Below are positions 47,671 to 58,622 of a stretch of DNA of 64,000 bases, piece after piece (the first letter of the stretch is position 1; the number at the start of each line of letters is the position of its first letter). The notes under the pieces are model-generated. The model did no database searches, was not told the origin of the DNA, and saw nothing but the letters and a program-made list of their open reading frames with translations. The stretch covers positions 1 to 64,000 of the forward strand of contig NZ_NKJI01000004.1 of NCBI RefSeq assembly GCF_002277815.1, given 5' to 3'. The position numbers and the translations under genes were made by a program. The stretch is from Pseudomonas sp. ERMR1:02 (GTDB lineage: Bacteria > Pseudomonadota > Gammaproteobacteria > Pseudomonadales > Pseudomonadaceae).

Positions 47671-47690
47671 AAGGCAATCTCCACCAGATC

Positions 47691-47718
47691 AATGTGGGAG
47701 CGGGCTTGCTCCCACATT
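47691..47718. repeat. short REP-like hairpin
   Basis: Perfect inverted repeat AATGTGGGAGC and GCTCCCACATT around GGGCTT. Resembles half of the element at 35471-35539. Between convergent ykgJ-type and pagL genes; it may end both transcripts. Confidence 0.8.
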
Positions 47719-47734
47719 TAATAGCGCTGTGTGC

Positions 47735-48253
47735 TTATAACGGCATCGTGTAATGCAACGAGTAACTTTCTACACCGTCGTTGCTGTCGCTCATCCCGCA
47801 ATTGGAGTAGTGCGTTACACGAACGCCAACTTCATGTCCGCCGGTAAAGCGCAGACCAAATCCGAACCGATCTTCGAACTGAAAAGCGCCGCCGATATCG
47901 TTGCTTTCAAGCTTGGTATGGGAGAACACCGCCACGCCAACCCCCGCCTCGACATAAGGCTTGACGCTCTGGCCGGAAAACTCATAAACGAATACCGGGG
48001 AGAACGACAGGCTGTTGGCGCTGGAAGTCTTGTCACCTTCCCAATAGGTGTAAGCGCCACTCCAGTAACCGGTCAGACGACCGACGTCGGTCTGCCACCA
48101 ACTCTTGTCCCAATCCAATTGCATGCCCAGTCGGTAAGTCCTAGTCGAATCGCTGGTCTGGCCGATCCCGAACTCCACGCCTGCCGCCTGTGCGGTAAAA
48201 CTGTGCCCCATCAGTGCAGCCGCAATCGCGGCCAAGCAGAATAGTCGCTTCAT
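47735..48253 (-). CDS. pagL: lipid A 3-O-deacylase
   Basis: 172-residue outer-membrane beta-barrel enzyme removing the 3-position acyl chain of lipid A. The signal peptide MKRLFCLAAIAAALMGHSFT ends at AQA (residue 23). The catalytic His and Ser are in THYSNCGMSDSN and the Glu is in DGVESYSLHY, matching the HYSN and E of PagL. VYEFSGQSVKPYVEAGVGVA is typical. The cysteine after HYSN replaces the usual Ala. Deacylation remodels the outer surface and can lower TLR4 recognition. Order ykgJ, pagL, murI matches the P. aeruginosa map as I remember it. Confidence 0.88.
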   Translation of the reverse strand: MKRLFCLAAIAAALMGHSFTAQAAGVEFGIGQTSDSTRTYRLGMQLDWDKSWWQTDVGRLTGYWSGAYTYWEGDKTSSANSLSFSPVFVYEFSGQSVKPYVEAGVGVAVFSHTKLESNDIGGAFQFEDRFGFGLRFTGGHEVGVRVTHYSNCGMSDSNDGVESYSLHYTMPL

Positions 48254-48370
48254 AGAAACATCCCTTTGCGAACGATTTCGTTTGGTTTTTTTTATTGCGC
48301 GACGCTCACAGCTATAGAAGTCGACGACTTATTAGAAGTGCACCCCTTTATTGGTTGCCCCCGAACTTGC

Positions 48371-49161
48371 TTACCCTTCGAAGCTTCGCACAACACCAGC
48401 GGTATTCCACAAGATCGGCAAGATATTTCTGAAATGATCCGGGTCGGCACTTGTCCAGAACTGGGCAGCGCGGGCAGGCCCTCCGGCGAGCAGCTCACGC
48501 TCGGCCAGCAGCCGTTGAAGTTGCCGTGCGACCGCCGCGCCAGTATCGATCAGGCTGATGTGGTCGGGGATCATCTGCTTGAGCAGCGGCTTGAGGAAGG
48601 GTAATGGGTGCAGCCGAGAATAATGGTGTCGACGCCTTCGCCGAGCAGTGGCCGAACGTAGACTTCAAGCAACTGACGCAGGGCGGGACTGTGCAGATCG
48701 CCGCTCTCGATCAGCTCCACCAACCCCGGGCAAGGCTGGGTGATCACCCGCACATCGGTGGCGAAACGGTCGAGCAACGCTGCGAACTTGGCGCTCTGCA
48801 ATGTCCCCGTCGTCGCCAGCACGCCGACTACGCCGCTGCGGGTTGCGGCGGCGGCGGGCTTGACCGCTGGCTCCATACCGACGATGGGCCACTCGGGGTA
48901 ATCGCCTCGCAGGTCCGCAACGCCGGCGACGGTTGCGGTGTTGCAGGCCAGCACCAGAGCCTTGGCGCCCTGCTGCTGAAAAAACTCGGCCATGACACTG
49001 CAACGCTGTCGGATAAATTCCGGGGTTTTCTCGCCGTAGGGAATATTCCCGCAATCGGCGACGTACAAAAGAGACTCATTGGGCAATAAACGCTGGATCT
49101 CGGCCAGCACCGAAAGCCCGCCGACACCGGAGTCGAACACGCCGATCGGCGCTTCACGCAT
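48371..49161 (-). CDS. murI: glutamate racemase (one frameshift near the C-terminus)
   Basis: Cofactor-independent racemase supplying D-glutamate for peptidoglycan. About 263 residues when repaired. [20 protein letters not shown] starts at ATG 49161. The two catalytic cysteines are in [11 protein letters not shown] and LGCTHYP. Just after CTHYP, near 48595, restoring one T in a TTT run recovers [20 protein letters not shown] and the stop at 48371-48373 (VVRSFEG). MurI is essential, so this is a sequence error. Upstream the frame runs on into moeB without a stop, see that entry. Confidence 0.92.
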
Positions 49162-49907
49162 GCTTCGACCACAGACGCCGCAACCCGGATCACGTTTGAC
49201 TCGCAGCTCACGGAAGCGCGAGCCCAACGCATCGATCAACAACAGGCGCCCCACCAGCGGCTCGCCGAAACCCGCCAACAACTTCAGCGCTTCGAGGGCT
49301 TGCAGGCTGCCGACCAGCCCCACCAGCGGGCCAACCACGCCAGCCTCGCTGCAGGTCAATTCGGCCTCGCTGCCGTGCCCGTATAAACAGTGGTAGCACG
49401 GACTCTCCGGGCGGCGCGGGTCGAACACCGACAACTGCCCTCAAGACGAATCGCCGCGCCACTGACCAGAGGTTTGCCCGCAGCCACGCACGCGGCATTG
49501 ACCGCTTCACGGGTGGAAAAATTGTCGGAACAATCGAGGACCAGATCCACCCCCGCCACAACAGCCGCCAGGGAGTCTTCATCCAGCGCCGCGCGATGGG
49601 CAACCAGTTGAATCTCGGGATTGATTGCGGTCAGGCGTTTGATCGCAGAATCGACTTTGCTCATGCCGACGCTATCGGTGTCGTGGATGATCTGGCGTTG
49701 CAGGTTGGTCAGATCGACCGTGTCAAAGTCCGCCAGATGCAATTCACCGATACCCGCCGCCGCAAGGTACAGCGCCACTGGCGCACCAAGGCCACCCAGG
49801 CCGACGATCAGCACGCGGCTGTCTTTGAGCCGCAACTGACCGTCGATGTCGATGTGTGCCAGCAGAATCTGCCGACTGTAACGCAGCAATTCCTGATCAT
49901 TCAGCAC
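49154..49907 (-). CDS. moeB: MoeB/ThiF-type adenylyltransferase (frameshifted)
   Basis: E1-like enzyme that adenylates the C-terminal Gly of MoaD in molybdopterin synthesis. The GTG at 49907 ([20 protein letters not shown]) overlaps the prmC stop. [20 protein letters not shown] is the ATP-binding loop. CxxC zinc pairs appear as CYHCLYGHG and CGVCGRS. Restoring one C in GGGCCAG near 49441 gives [20 protein letters not shown]. The end is uncertain: as read, the frame runs straight into murI; one more lost base near 49165 would end it as SKHA at TGA 49156-49154, which I use. The alternative is an in-frame fusion. Confidence 0.8.
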
Positions 49908-50730
49908 GGCAGGCGTCCCAGACTGATGCGTTGGTGACCGCCAAGATCCTTGCGGCTGTGGACCTCTACAAAGCCACGGGTCAGCAGCAACTCGCGCACC
50001 GCCTCGGCTTGATCGTAACCGTGTTCGAGCATCAGCCAGCCACCGGCCTCCAGATGATCCGGTGCCTGGGCGACGATCAACCGCAGATCGTCGAGCCATC
50101 GACACCGGCCACCAATGCACTGGCTGGTTCGAAGCGCACATCGCCTTCCACCAGGTGCGGATCAGCCGCTGCGATGTAGGGCGGATTGCTGATGATCAGC
50201 TCAAAGCGCTGACCTTCCAGCGCGCTGAACCAGTGACTGCTGAGCACCGTGGCGTTGTTCAAGTGCAGACGCTGGCGATTGCGCTCGGCCAGGGCCACAG
50301 CTTCGAGCACGCGATCCACGGCAGTGACCTTCCACGCCGGACGTTCGCTGGCCAAAGCGAGGGCGATGGCGCCGCTGCCGGTACCAAGGTCCAGTACTTT
50401 TGCTGGCGTGGCCGGCAACAGTTCGAGTGCGGCTTCTACCAGCAGCTCGGTGTCCGGGCGCGGGATCAACGTGTGCGGTGCCACTTCCAGATCGAGCTTC
50501 CAGAAACCTTGCTGACCGAGAATGTAAGCCACCGGTTCACCGCCGCGGCGGCGCTGCAGGTATTCGGCGAAGGTCAGTGCCGCTTCGCTCGGGACGATGC
50601 GCTCCGGCCAGGTGTGCAAAAAACTGCGGGACTTGCCCAACGCCGCAGCCAGCAACAATTCGGCGTCCAGACGTGCGGTGGGCGAGTCAGGCAAATCGGC
50701 GGCGCGCAACAAACTGGCAATGATCGTCAT
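49901..50730 (-). CDS. prmC: release factor glutamine methyltransferase (one frameshift)
   Basis: SAM-dependent enzyme that methylates the Gln of GGQ in release factors RF1 and RF2. About 276 residues when repaired. It has the family VLDLGTGSGAIALALA at about 110-125 and the catalytic NPPY in LIISNPPYIAAAD. Restoring one C in GGCCT near 50095 gives AGVDGLDDLRLIVAQAPDHL, GYDQAEAVRELLLTRGF and the end GRLPC (TGA 49903-49901). It adjoins prfA, its substrate's gene, and overlaps moeB. Confidence 0.93.
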
Positions 50731-51813
50731 TTACTCACCTATCGCTGCCAATTGATCGGCCTGGTATTCGGCCAGTAGCGGCTCGATCACCGCATCGACA
50801 CCACCGGCGAGAATCTCGTCGAGGGAGTACAGCGTCAGGTTGACTCGGTGGTCAGTCACCCGGCCCTGGGCAAAGTTGTACGTACGGATACGCTCGGAAC
50901 GGTCACCGGAACCCACCAGCAATTTACGCTCGCTGGCGATGGCATTCGCGGCGGCGCTGGTCTGCTGGTCGTTGAGTTTGGCCGACAGCCACGACATCGC
51001 CCGCGCGCGGTTCTTGTGTTGCGAACGCTCTTCCTGGCACTCGACGACGATACCGGACGGCAAGTGGGTAATGCGGATCGCCGAGTCTGTCTTGTTGACG
51101 TGCTGACCGCCGGCACCGGAGGAGCGGTAGGTGTCGACCCGCAGGTCCGCCGGGTTGATCTCGATCGCTTCCTGTTCGTCCGGCTCGGGCAATACGGCCA
51201 CGGTGCAGGCCGAGGTGTGGATGCGCCCCTGGGATTCCGTCGCCGGAACCCGTTGCACGCGATGGGCACCGGATTCGAATTTCAACTTGCCGTAAACATT
51301 GTCGCCTTCGACCCGGGCGATGACTTCTTTATAGCCACCGTGTTCACCCTCGTTTTCCGAGAGGATTTCCACTCGCCAGCCACGACGCTCGGCGTAACGC
51401 GAATACATGCGGAACAGGTCGCCGGAGAAAATCGCCGCCTCGTCACCGCCAGTGCCGGCACGGATTTCGAGGAACACGTTACGCCCGTCGTTCGGATCCT
51501 TGGGCAGCAGCATGCGTTGCAGACTGGCTTCCAGTTCAATCAGGCGTTCCTTGGCTTCGCGGACTTCTTCCACGGCCATCTCACGCATGTCCGGATCGCT
51601 GTCCTTGAGCAGGGCCTGGGCACCTTCGAGGTCGCCCTGCACTTTGAGCAACTGTTTATAGGCTTCGACAATTGGCTCGACTTCCGCATATTCCTTGGAA
51701 TAGGTGCGGAATTTGTTCTGATCGGAAATGACCTCGCCATCGCCAAGCAAGGCGGTCAATTCCTCGAAACGGTCCTGGAGGATGTCCAGCTTATTGAGCA
51801 GTGACGCTTTCAT
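50731..51813 (-). CDS. prfA: peptide chain release factor 1
   Basis: 360-residue release factor recognising UAA and UAG. The catalytic GGQ is in [20 protein letters not shown], and the stop-codon recognition PAT-type motif is [21 protein letters not shown] 51813 overlaps the hemA stop (TAATG), so translation is coupled. Downstream prmC methylates the GGQ Gln. Confidence 0.97.
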   Translation of the reverse strand: MKASLLNKLDILQDRFEELTALLGDGEVISDQNKFRTYSKEYAEVEPIVEAYKQLLKVQGDLEGAQALLKDSDPDMREMAVEEVREAKERLIELEASLQRMLLPKDPNDGRNVFLEIRAGTGGDEAAIFSGDLFRMYSRYAERRGWRVEILSENEGEHGGYKEVIARVEGDNVYGKLKFESGAHRVQRVPATESQGRIHTSACTVAVLPEPDEQEAIEINPADLRVDTYRSSGAGGQHVNKTDSAIRITHLPSGIVVECQEERSQHKNRARAMSWLSAKLNDQQTSAAANAIASERKLLVGSGDRSERIRTYNFAQGRVTDHRVNLTLYSLDEILAGGVDAVIEPLLAEYQADQLAAIGE

Positions 51814-53099
51814 TACGGTTTCTTATCCGAAAAGCTTTCCGATGAGCCCTCATTGAGGGCAAAGAGTTCCTGGGCCATCGCCAGCGCATCGAGGCGACCT
51901 TCGGCAGAGAGCTTTTTCAACTGCACGCTCGGTGCGTGCAGCAGTTTGTTGGTCAGGCCACGGGCCAGCTGCACCAGCACCTCCTCGGCGCTACCGCCGT
52001 TGGCCAGCAGGCGCTGGGCCTTTTGCAATTCTTCGTCGCGCATGCGCTCGCTTTGTTGACGATAGGCCTTGAGCACATCCACCGCCGCCAATTCGCGCAG
52101 CCGGACCATGAAGTCTTCGGCACCGACCGAGACCATTTCTTCCGCTGCCTGTGCGGCGCCCTGACGACTCTTGAGGTTCTCGGCGACCACTTCGTGAAGG
52201 TCGTCGACGCTATAAAGGTAAACGTCGTCCAACTCGCCAACTTCAGGTTCGATATCCCGCGGAACGGCGATATCTACCATGAAGATCGGTTTGTGCTTGC
52301 GCAGTTTCAGGGCACTTTCCACGGCGCCCTTGCCGAGGATCGGCAATTGGCTGGCAGTCGAACTGATGACGATATCGCTACGTACCAGTTCGGCCGGAAT
52401 GTCCGACAGCAGCACTGCATGTGCGCCGAACTGTTCGGCCAGGGTGCTCGCGCGCTCCAGCGTGCGGTTGGCCACCACGATGCGCTTTACCCCCAGTTCA
52501 TGCAGATGGCGAGCGACCAGGGTAATGGTCTCGCCAGCGCCAATCAGCAAGGCCTGGCTGCGTTGCAGGTCGCTGAAAATCTGTTTTGCCAGGCTGACCG
52601 CGGCAAACGCCACGGACACCGGGTTTTCGCCGATTGCAGTATCGGTGCGCACTTGTTTGGCCGCGTTGAACGTGGCTTGGAAAAGCCGCCCGAGCAACGG
52701 ACCGATGGTGCCGGCCTCGCGGGCCACGGCGTAGGCCGATTTCATCTGGCCGAGAATCTGCGGTTCGCCCAACACCAGCGAGTCGAGCCCGGAAGCGACC
52801 CGCATCATGTGACGAACTGCCGCATCATCCTCGTGCACATAGGCACTTTGGCGCAGCTCTTCAAGGCTCAAATGATGATAATCGGCCAGCCAGCGCAGTA
52901 CGATATCGGCCGACAGGTGATCCTGTTCTATATAGAGTTCACTGCGATTGCAGGTGGAGAGGATCGCAGCTTCGCGGCTGTCGGTGAGTCGGCAGAGCTG
53001 CTGCAAGGCCTCAACCAGCTGCTCAGGGGTAAAGGCCACGCGCTCGCGGACGTCTACTGAAGCAGTCTTGTGGTTAATACCGAGTGCAAGGAAGGCCAT
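51813..53099 (-). CDS. hemA: glutamyl-tRNA reductase
   Basis: 428-residue NADPH-dependent enzyme making glutamate-1-semialdehyde, first step of tetrapyrrole synthesis. Catalytic Cys50 in STCNRSELY. The NADPH-binding segment is [20 protein letters not shown], followed by [18 protein letters not shown], and the C-terminal dimerisation helix ends near [12 protein letters not shown]. Start ATG 53099 ([20 protein letters not shown]). First gene of hemA-prfA-prmC-moeB-murI on the minus strand. Confidence 0.97.
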   Translation of the reverse strand: MAFLALGINHKTASVDVRERVAFTPEQLVEALQQLCRLTDSREAAILSTCNRSELYIEQDHLSADIVLRWLADYHHLSLEELRQSAYVHEDDAAVRHMMRVASGLDSLVLGEPQILGQMKSAYAVAREAGTIGPLLGRLFQATFNAAKQVRTDTAIGENPVSVAFAAVSLAKQIFSDLQRSQALLIGAGETITLVARHLHELGVKRIVVANRTLERASTLAEQFGAHAVLLSDIPAELVRSDIVISSTASQLPILGKGAVESALKLRKHKPIFMVDIAVPRDIEPEVGELDDVYLYSVDDLHEVVAENLKSRQGAAQAAEEMVSVGAEDFMVRLRELAAVDVLKAYRQQSERMRDEELQKAQRLLANGGSAEEVLVQLARGLTNKLLHAPSVQLKKLSAEGRLDALAMAQELFALNEGSSESFSDKKP

Positions 53100-53413
53100 T
53101 CAAAGTCGCTGATGGTGACGTGAAGCCGGCAATTGTCCTACTTCGACACAACGAGAACAACTACTCGATCTCTATTGACCCTGTAGGAGCGAGCGAGCTC
53201 GCGAAAAACTACCGAACAACGCGTTCATTCAGACCGCACTCGTCATCGTTGACGACCATCGCGAGCAAGCTCGCTCCTACACAGGTTTGCGAACGGTTAC
53301 AGGTCAGGCGTCCGGCAGGAATGGATGCTGGTGGGAAAATGGCCGGCCGGTTATGTTTGACCGAAGGCTTGTGTCATGATGATCCGACCGCAGGTTAGTC
53401 GTCCTCTTCCTAT
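53100..53413. other. 314-bp divergent promoter region with REPIN
   Basis: Holds the promoters of hemA (minus) and the TPR lipoprotein (plus). A REPIN (53181-53285, annotated separately) lies in its middle. No ORF with coding character. Confidence 0.5.
53181..53285. repeat. REPIN in a divergent promoter gap
   Basis: Inverted pair CTGTAGGAGCGAGCGAGCTC and GAGCAAGCTCGCTCCTACAC. All other REPINs here are in convergent or codirectional gaps; this is the only one between two divergent starts. Confidence 0.9.
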
Positions 53414-55138
53414 ATGAATAGATCCTCCGCGTTGCTTCTCGCTTTTGTCTTCCTCAGCGGCTGCCAGGTTTTGGCACCCGTGTCGTCGGACGGTACGCCG
53501 CCGACCGAAGACAGCACTCCGGCGCCTGAAAAGCCCAAGGTTTACAGCTCGTTCAGTGAAGATACCGTCTTCAGTTTGCTGAGCGCGGAGCTGGCTGGGC
53601 AGCGCAATCGTTTCGACATTGCCCTGGACAACTATGTGACTCAGGCGATCAATACCCAGGATCCGGGCATCTCTGAGCGGGCATTCCGTATAGCCGAATA
53701 CCTGGGCGCCGATCAGGCTGCCCTGGATACCGCGTTGATCTGGGCAAAAAACGCCCCCAACGACCTTGAGGCGCAACGGGCCGCGGCAGTGCAGCTGGCG
53801 CGCGCCGGGCGCTATGACGACTCCATGGCTTATATGGAAAAAGTCCTGCAAGGCAAGGGCGACACCCATTTCGACTTCCTCGCCCTGTCCGCGGCCGATA
53901 CTGACCAGGACACACGCAACGGCTTGATGAAGAGTTTCGACCGTTTGCTGCAGCGTCATCCGAACAATGGCCAGCTGATTTTCGGTAAGGCGTTGCTGAT
54001 GCAACAGGACGGCGACTCCCGAGGCGCGTTGGCCCTTCTGGAAGACAACCCGCCAGACGATGGCGAAATCGCCCCGATCCTGCTGCGCGCGCGCCTGCTG
54101 CAATCGCTTGATCGCGGCAAAGAAGCCTTGCCGTTGCTGCAAAAAAACATCAAGAAATACCCGGACGACAAGCGCCTGCGCCTGACCTACGCACGCATGC
54201 TGGTTGAGCAGGACCGCATGGACGACGCCAAAGCCGAGTTCTCCAGCCTGGTCCAGCAATACCCGGAAGACGACGAACTGCGTTATTCCCTGGCGCTGGT
54301 CTGCCTGGAAGCCAAGGCCTGGAATGAGGCCAAGGGTTATCTGGAGGACCTGATCGCCCGCGAAAGCCACGTCGATTCAGCGCACCTGAACCTGGGGCGC
54401 ATCGCCGAAGAGCGCAACGATCCACAAGGCGCACTGATCGAATACGGCAAGGTCGGTCCTGGTAACGACTACCTGCCGGCACAATTGCGCCAGGCCGATA
54501 TCCTGATGAACAACGGCAAGACTGCCGAAGCCCAGAGAAAACTTGCGGCCCAACGCGATGAGCAACCGGACTACGCGATTCAGCTTTACCTGATCGAAGC
54601 CGAAACCCTGTCCGCCAACAAGCAGGGCGACAAGGCCTGGAATGTCCTGCAACAAGCGCTGCAGCAGTACCCGGACGATCTGAACCTGCTTTACACCCGG
54701 GCCATGCAAGCGGAAAAACGCAATGACCTGGCGCAGATGGAAAAAGACCTGCGATTGATCATCAAGCGCGACCCGGACAACGCAATGGCGCTGAACGCCC
54801 TCGGTTACACCCTGTCTGACCGTACGACACGCTATGCCGAAGCCAAGGCCTTGATCGAACAGGCGCACCAGATCAATCCGGAAGACCCGGCGGTACTCGA
54901 CAGCCTCGGCTGGGTGAATTTCCGCATGGGCAATCTCGACGAAGCGGAACGACTGCTGCGTCAGGCGCTGGAGCGCTTCCCCGACCAGGAAGTCGCCGCG
55001 CACCTGGGGGAAGTACTGTGGGCCAATGGCAAGCAGCGCGAAGCCAGACAAATCTGGGACAAATTCCTCAAGGCACAACCCGACAGCCCAACCCTGCGCA
55101 GCACCATCAAGCGCCTGACCGGATCAGAGACTCTTTAA
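53414..55138 (+). CDS. TPR-repeat lipoprotein
   Basis: 574-residue lipoprotein. The signal peptide [17 protein letters not shown] ends in lipobox LSGC (Cys17). About ten tetratricopeptide repeats follow (for example [40 protein letters not shown]). TPR lipoproteins scaffold envelope complexes. It lies four bases upstream of lolB, and this pair is conserved in pseudomonads, so a role in lipoprotein handling or outer-membrane assembly is inferred. Confidence 0.93.
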   Translation: MNRSSALLLAFVFLSGCQVLAPVSSDGTPPTEDSTPAPEKPKVYSSFSEDTVFSLLSAELAGQRNRFDIALDNYVTQAINTQDPGISERAFRIAEYLGADQAALDTALIWAKNAPNDLEAQRAAAVQLARAGRYDDSMAYMEKVLQGKGDTHFDFLALSAADTDQDTRNGLMKSFDRLLQRHPNNGQLIFGKALLMQQDGDSRGALALLEDNPPDDGEIAPILLRARLLQSLDRGKEALPLLQKNIKKYPDDKRLRLTYARMLVEQDRMDDAKAEFSSLVQQYPEDDELRYSLALVCLEAKAWNEAKGYLEDLIARESHVDSAHLNLGRIAEERNDPQGALIEYGKVGPGNDYLPAQLRQADILMNNGKTAEAQRKLAAQRDEQPDYAIQLYLIEAETLSANKQGDKAWNVLQQALQQYPDDLNLLYTRAMQAEKRNDLAQMEKDLRLIIKRDPDNAMALNALGYTLSDRTTRYAEAKALIEQAHQINPEDPAVLDSLGWVNFRMGNLDEAERLLRQALERFPDQEVAAHLGEVLWANGKQREARQIWDKFLKAQPDSPTLRSTIKRLTGSETL

Positions 55139-55142
55139 GATT

Positions 55143-55760
55143 ATGTTTTTGCGCCACATCATTGTTTTCAGTTTCATCGCCCTGCTCGCCGGTTGCGCGG
55201 GCTTCGGTGCCCGCGAATCAGTCGAGGGGCGCGGCAACCCCGCTCAATGGCGCGAACACAAACAGCAATTGACCAACCTTGATGGCTGGCAGATCGATGG
55301 CAAGATCGGCATTCGTGCGCCAAAAGATTCGGGCAGCGGCACTCTGTTCTGGTTGCAGCGTCAGGATTACTACGACATCCGTCTTTCCGGCCCGCTGGGT
55401 CGCGGCGCTGCTCGCCTGACCGGGCGTCCCGGCAAGGTTTCCCTGGAAGTCGCCAATCAGGGCCGTTACGAAGCGCCAACTCCGGATGTATTGCTTGAAG
55501 AGCAGTTGGGCTGGAAGCTGCCGGTTTCCAATCTGGCCTGGTGGGTACGCGGGCTACCGGCTCCGGACAGCAAAAGCCGTTTGACCCTGGACAGTAATAG
55601 TCGCCTGGCGAGCCTCGAACAGGACGGCTGGCAGGTGGAATACACCGCCTATACCGAGCAAAACGGTTACTGGCTGCCCGAGCGAATCAAACTGCACGGC
55701 ACCGACCTTGATGTCACGCTGGTGATCAAGGCCTGGCAACCGCGCAAACTGGGGCAATGA
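55143..55760 (+). CDS. lolB: outer-membrane lipoprotein insertase LolB
   Basis: 205-residue outer-membrane lipoprotein accepting lipoproteins from LolA and inserting them. Signal peptide [18 protein letters not shown], lipobox LAGC (Cys18). [20 protein letters not shown] and [18 protein letters not shown] are typical LolB segments. Two bases from ispE; an operon with the TPR lipoprotein. Confidence 0.95.
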   Translation: MFLRHIIVFSFIALLAGCAGFGARESVEGRGNPAQWREHKQQLTNLDGWQIDGKIGIRAPKDSGSGTLFWLQRQDYYDIRLSGPLGRGAARLTGRPGKVSLEVANQGRYEAPTPDVLLEEQLGWKLPVSNLAWWVRGLPAPDSKSRLTLDSNSRLASLEQDGWQVEYTAYTEQNGYWLPERIKLHGTDLDVTLVIKAWQPRKLGQ

Positions 55761-55761
55761 C

Positions 55762-56613
55762 ATGCCGGCCAATCGCCTGATCCTGCCTTCTCCGGCCAAA
55801 CTCAATTTAATGCTGCACATTCTCGGTCGCCGTGAAGACGGCTACCACGAGCTGCAGACACTGTTTCAGTTTCTCGACTACGGCGACGAAATCACCTTTG
55901 CCGTGCGAGACGACGGTGTCGTTCATCTGCATACCGAATTCGAAGGCGTCCCCCACGACAGTAATCTGATCGTGAAAGCCGCGAAAAAGCTGCAGGAGCA
56001 ATCCGGCTGTTCGCTCGGAATCGATATCTGGATCGAAAAAATCCTGCCCATGGGCGGTGGGATCGGTGGCGGAAGCTCGAATGCCGCGACAACCCTGCTC
56101 GGCCTCAACCATCTCTGGCAACTGGGCTGGGACGAAGATCGGCTTGCCAAGCTGGGCCTTACGCTGGGCGCCGATGTCCCGGTTTTCGTGCGAGGCCACG
56201 CGGCTTTTGCGGAGGGTGTGGGAGAGAAACTGACGCCGGTTGACCCCGAGGAACCGTGGTATGTCGTGCTGGTTCCGCAAGTCTCTGTAAGCACAGCAGA
56301 AATTTTTTCAGATCCGTTGTTGACACGTAACTCTGCGCCCATTAAAGTGCGCCCCGTTCCCAAGGGAAACAGTCGAAACGACTGCTTACCGGTGGTAGCA
56401 AGACGTTATCCAGAGGTACGTAACGCCTTGAATTTGCTAGGTAATTTTACCGAAGCAAAACTCACCGGAACTGGAAGTTGTGTGTTTGGGGGCTTCCCAA
56501 GCAAAGCTGAAGCTGATAAAGTCTCGGCCCTTCTTACAGAGACCCTTACAGGGTTTGTAGCAAAAGGAAGCAACATTTCGATGTTGCATCGCAAGCTGCA
56601 AAGTCTGCTCTAA
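55762..56613 (+). CDS. ispE: 4-diphosphocytidyl-2-C-methyl-D-erythritol kinase
   Basis: 283-residue GHMP-fold kinase of the MEP isoprenoid pathway. The ATP-binding glycine-rich motif is [20 protein letters not shown] at about 94-113. [20 protein letters not shown] at the N-terminus holds the substrate-binding Lys and the His. [11 protein letters not shown] is near the C-terminus. Translationally adjacent to lolB (TGACATG). Confidence 0.97.
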   Translation: MPANRLILPSPAKLNLMLHILGRREDGYHELQTLFQFLDYGDEITFAVRDDGVVHLHTEFEGVPHDSNLIVKAAKKLQEQSGCSLGIDIWIEKILPMGGGIGGGSSNAATTLLGLNHLWQLGWDEDRLAKLGLTLGADVPVFVRGHAAFAEGVGEKLTPVDPEEPWYVVLVPQVSVSTAEIFSDPLLTRNSAPIKVRPVPKGNSRNDCLPVVARRYPEVRNALNLLGNFTEAKLTGTGSCVFGGFPSKAEADKVSALLTETLTGFVAKGSNISMLHRKLQSLL

Positions 56614-56649
56614 AGGAACCGATTACTGGGTAATCGTTGCAACAGATAC

Positions 56650-56724
56650 AGGGGCGTCGCCAAGCGGTAAGGCAGCAGGTTTTGATCCTGCCATGCGTTG
56701 GTTCGAATCCAGCCGCCCCTGCCA
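56650..56724 (+). tRNA. tRNA-Gln (anticodon TTG)
   Basis: 75-nt cloverleaf. Acceptor stem AGGGGCG pairs with CGCCCCT, discriminator G, encoded CCA. The anticodon stem GCAGG and CCTGC encloses loop TTTTGAT, with TTG at 56682-56684, reading CAA for Gln. The T arm GTTCGAATC is canonical. It sits between ispE and prs, a location conserved in pseudomonads. Confidence 0.96.
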
Positions 56725-56770
56725 TTTTCCTATACTCATCCAGGTTACCCTCAGCCTTCAGGTACTGCGC

Positions 56771-57712
56771 GTGTCCAAGATGATGGTCTTTACGGGGAAC
56801 GCTAACCCCGATCTGGCTCGGCGTGTCGTACGTCAGCTGCATATCCCTCTCGGTGACATTTCTGTCGGTAAGTTCTCCGACGGCGAAATCACTGCTGAGA
56901 TCAATGAAAACGTCCGCGGTAAAGATGTCTTCATTATTCAGCCGACTTGCGCTCCGACCAACGACAACCTGATGGAACTGGTAGTGATGGCTGATGCCTT
57001 CCGCCGCTCCTCAGCTACTCGTATCACTGCTGTTATTCCTTACTTTGGTTATGCCCGTCAGGATCGCCGTCCGCGTTCCGCACGTGTAGCTATCAGCGCG
57101 AAAGTCGTTGCTGACATGCTTACCGTAGTCGGCATCGATCGTGTTCTCACGGTTGATCTGCATGCTGACCAGATTCAAGGTTTCTTCGATATTCCGGTAG
57201 ATAACATCTACGGCTCCCCCGTTCTGGTGGATGACATTGAAGATCAGCGCTTCGAAAACCTGATGATTGTGTCCCCGGACATTGGTGGCGTCGTGCGTGC
57301 ACGTGCCGTTGCCAAATCCCTGGGCGTTGATCTCGGGATCATCGACAAACGCCGTGAGAAAGCCAATCACTCTGAAGTGATGCATATCATCGGTGATGTC
57401 GAAGGGCGCACCTGTATTCTGGTCGATGACATGGTCGATACCGCCGGTACTCTGTGCCACGCGGCCAAGGCCTTGAAAGAGCATGGCGCTGCCAAGGTTT
57501 TCGCCTACTGCACGCACCCGGTGCTGTCGGGTCGGGCGATCGAAAACATCGAAAATTCCGTGCTGGACGAGCTGGTGGTGACCAACACCATCCCGCTGTC
57601 CGCTGCTGCACAAGCCTGTGCGCGTATCCGCCAACTGGATATCGCACCGGTAGTTGCCGAGGCGGTCCGCCGCATCAGCAATGAAGAATCGATCAGCGCG
57701 ATGTTCCGCTAA
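56771..57712 (+). CDS. prs: ribose-phosphate pyrophosphokinase
   Basis: 313-residue enzyme making PRPP from ribose-5-phosphate and ATP. The start is GTG 56771 ([20 protein letters not shown]). Active-site parts are [16 protein letters not shown] (ATP loop), [18 protein letters not shown] ribose site, [15 protein letters not shown] and the PRPP loop [11 protein letters not shown]. Feeds hpt and upp in this window with PRPP. Its codon use is visibly more AT-tolerant than the neighbours (for example many GTT and GCT). Confidence 0.97.
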   Translation: MSKMMVFTGNANPDLARRVVRQLHIPLGDISVGKFSDGEITAEINENVRGKDVFIIQPTCAPTNDNLMELVVMADAFRRSSATRITAVIPYFGYARQDRRPRSARVAISAKVVADMLTVVGIDRVLTVDLHADQIQGFFDIPVDNIYGSPVLVDDIEDQRFENLMIVSPDIGGVVRARAVAKSLGVDLGIIDKRREKANHSEVMHIIGDVEGRTCILVDDMVDTAGTLCHAAKALKEHGAAKVFAYCTHPVLSGRAIENIENSVLDELVVTNTIPLSAAAQACARIRQLDIAPVVAEAVRRISNEESISAMFR

Positions 57713-57742
57713 GGGCCCTGCCCTTCTCGAACATCTCGTTGA

Positions 57743-57788
57743 CGAAAAGCGCCCCGCCCCGGCATTCCTGTCGGGGCGGGGCTTTTTT
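57743..57788 (+). terminator. rho-independent terminator after prs
   Basis: Very GC-rich stem GCCCCGCCCCG (57751-57761) pairs with CGGGGCGGGGC (57772-57782), then TTTTTT. 39 bases after the prs stop. Confidence 0.93.
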
Positions 57789-57853
57789 GCCCATATCGCC
57801 TTTAGCGCTGGTCGCAAACGCTGGGGCGAATGTGGTTATTTTGGAGATACAAC

Positions 57854-58453
57854 ATGAACGATTTTACCCTGAATGCTGAAGTGCGTTCCGACCTGGGGAA
57901 AGGTGCGAGCCGCCGCCTGCGTCGTCTCGCAAGCCTGGTTCCAGCTGTAGTTTACGGTGGCGAAAAAGCCCCTGAATCCATCAGCATGCTGGCTAAAGAA
58001 GTTGCCAAACTTCTCGAAAACGAAGCGGCTTACAGCCACATCATCGAGCTGAACGTTGGCGGCACCAAGCAAAACGTCGTGATCAAAGCTCTGCAACGTC
58101 ACCCGGCCAAAGGCCACGTGATGCACGCTGACTTCGTCCGCGTAGTAGCTGGCCAGAAACTGACCGCTACCGTTCCAGTGCACTTCATCAACGAAGAAGC
58201 ACCCGCGAAGAAAGGCGGCGAGATTTCGCACGTTGTTGCTGATATCGAAGTTTCCTGCCTGCCAAAAGACCTGCCTGAATTCATCGAAGTTGACCTGGCT
58301 AACGCCGAGATCGGTTCGATCATTCACCTGTCTGACCTCAAAGCCCCTCAAGGTGTTGAGTTCGTTGCTCTGGCACACGGTGATGACAAGGCTGTTGCCA
58401 ACGTCCACGCTCCACGTGTTGCTCCAGAAGCTGCAGAAGGCGCTGCAGAGTAA
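57854..58453 (+). CDS. rplY: 50S ribosomal protein L25 (CTC family)
   Basis: 199-residue 5S rRNA-binding protein with the long CTC/TL5-type C-terminal domain. N-terminal [20 protein letters not shown] and [20 protein letters not shown] bind 5S rRNA; the C-terminal half ([20 protein letters not shown]) is the beta domain. Start ATG 57854 with a GGAG site. The first codons after a strong terminator imply its own promoter in 57789-57853. Confidence 0.96.
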   Translation: MNDFTLNAEVRSDLGKGASRRLRRLASLVPAVVYGGEKAPESISMLAKEVAKLLENEAAYSHIIELNVGGTKQNVVIKALQRHPAKGHVMHADFVRVVAGQKLTATVPVHFINEEAPAKKGGEISHVVADIEVSCLPKDLPEFIEVDLANAEIGSIIHLSDLKAPQGVEFVALAHGDDKAVANVHAPRVAPEAAEGAAE

Positions 58454-58622
58454 TTTTACTCTGCACGCCGGAGTGACCGGAAACATCGCGGACTAGAGCG
58501 TAGCGAGAAAGCGGGCGAGAACGCGGAGTTTACATAATGGTAAATGAGCAATTTTCGTCCTCTTTCGCCGCTTTCCCTGATTGCGGCGATGTTATCCACC
58601 ACTCCTAGGAAGGGCCCCTATC

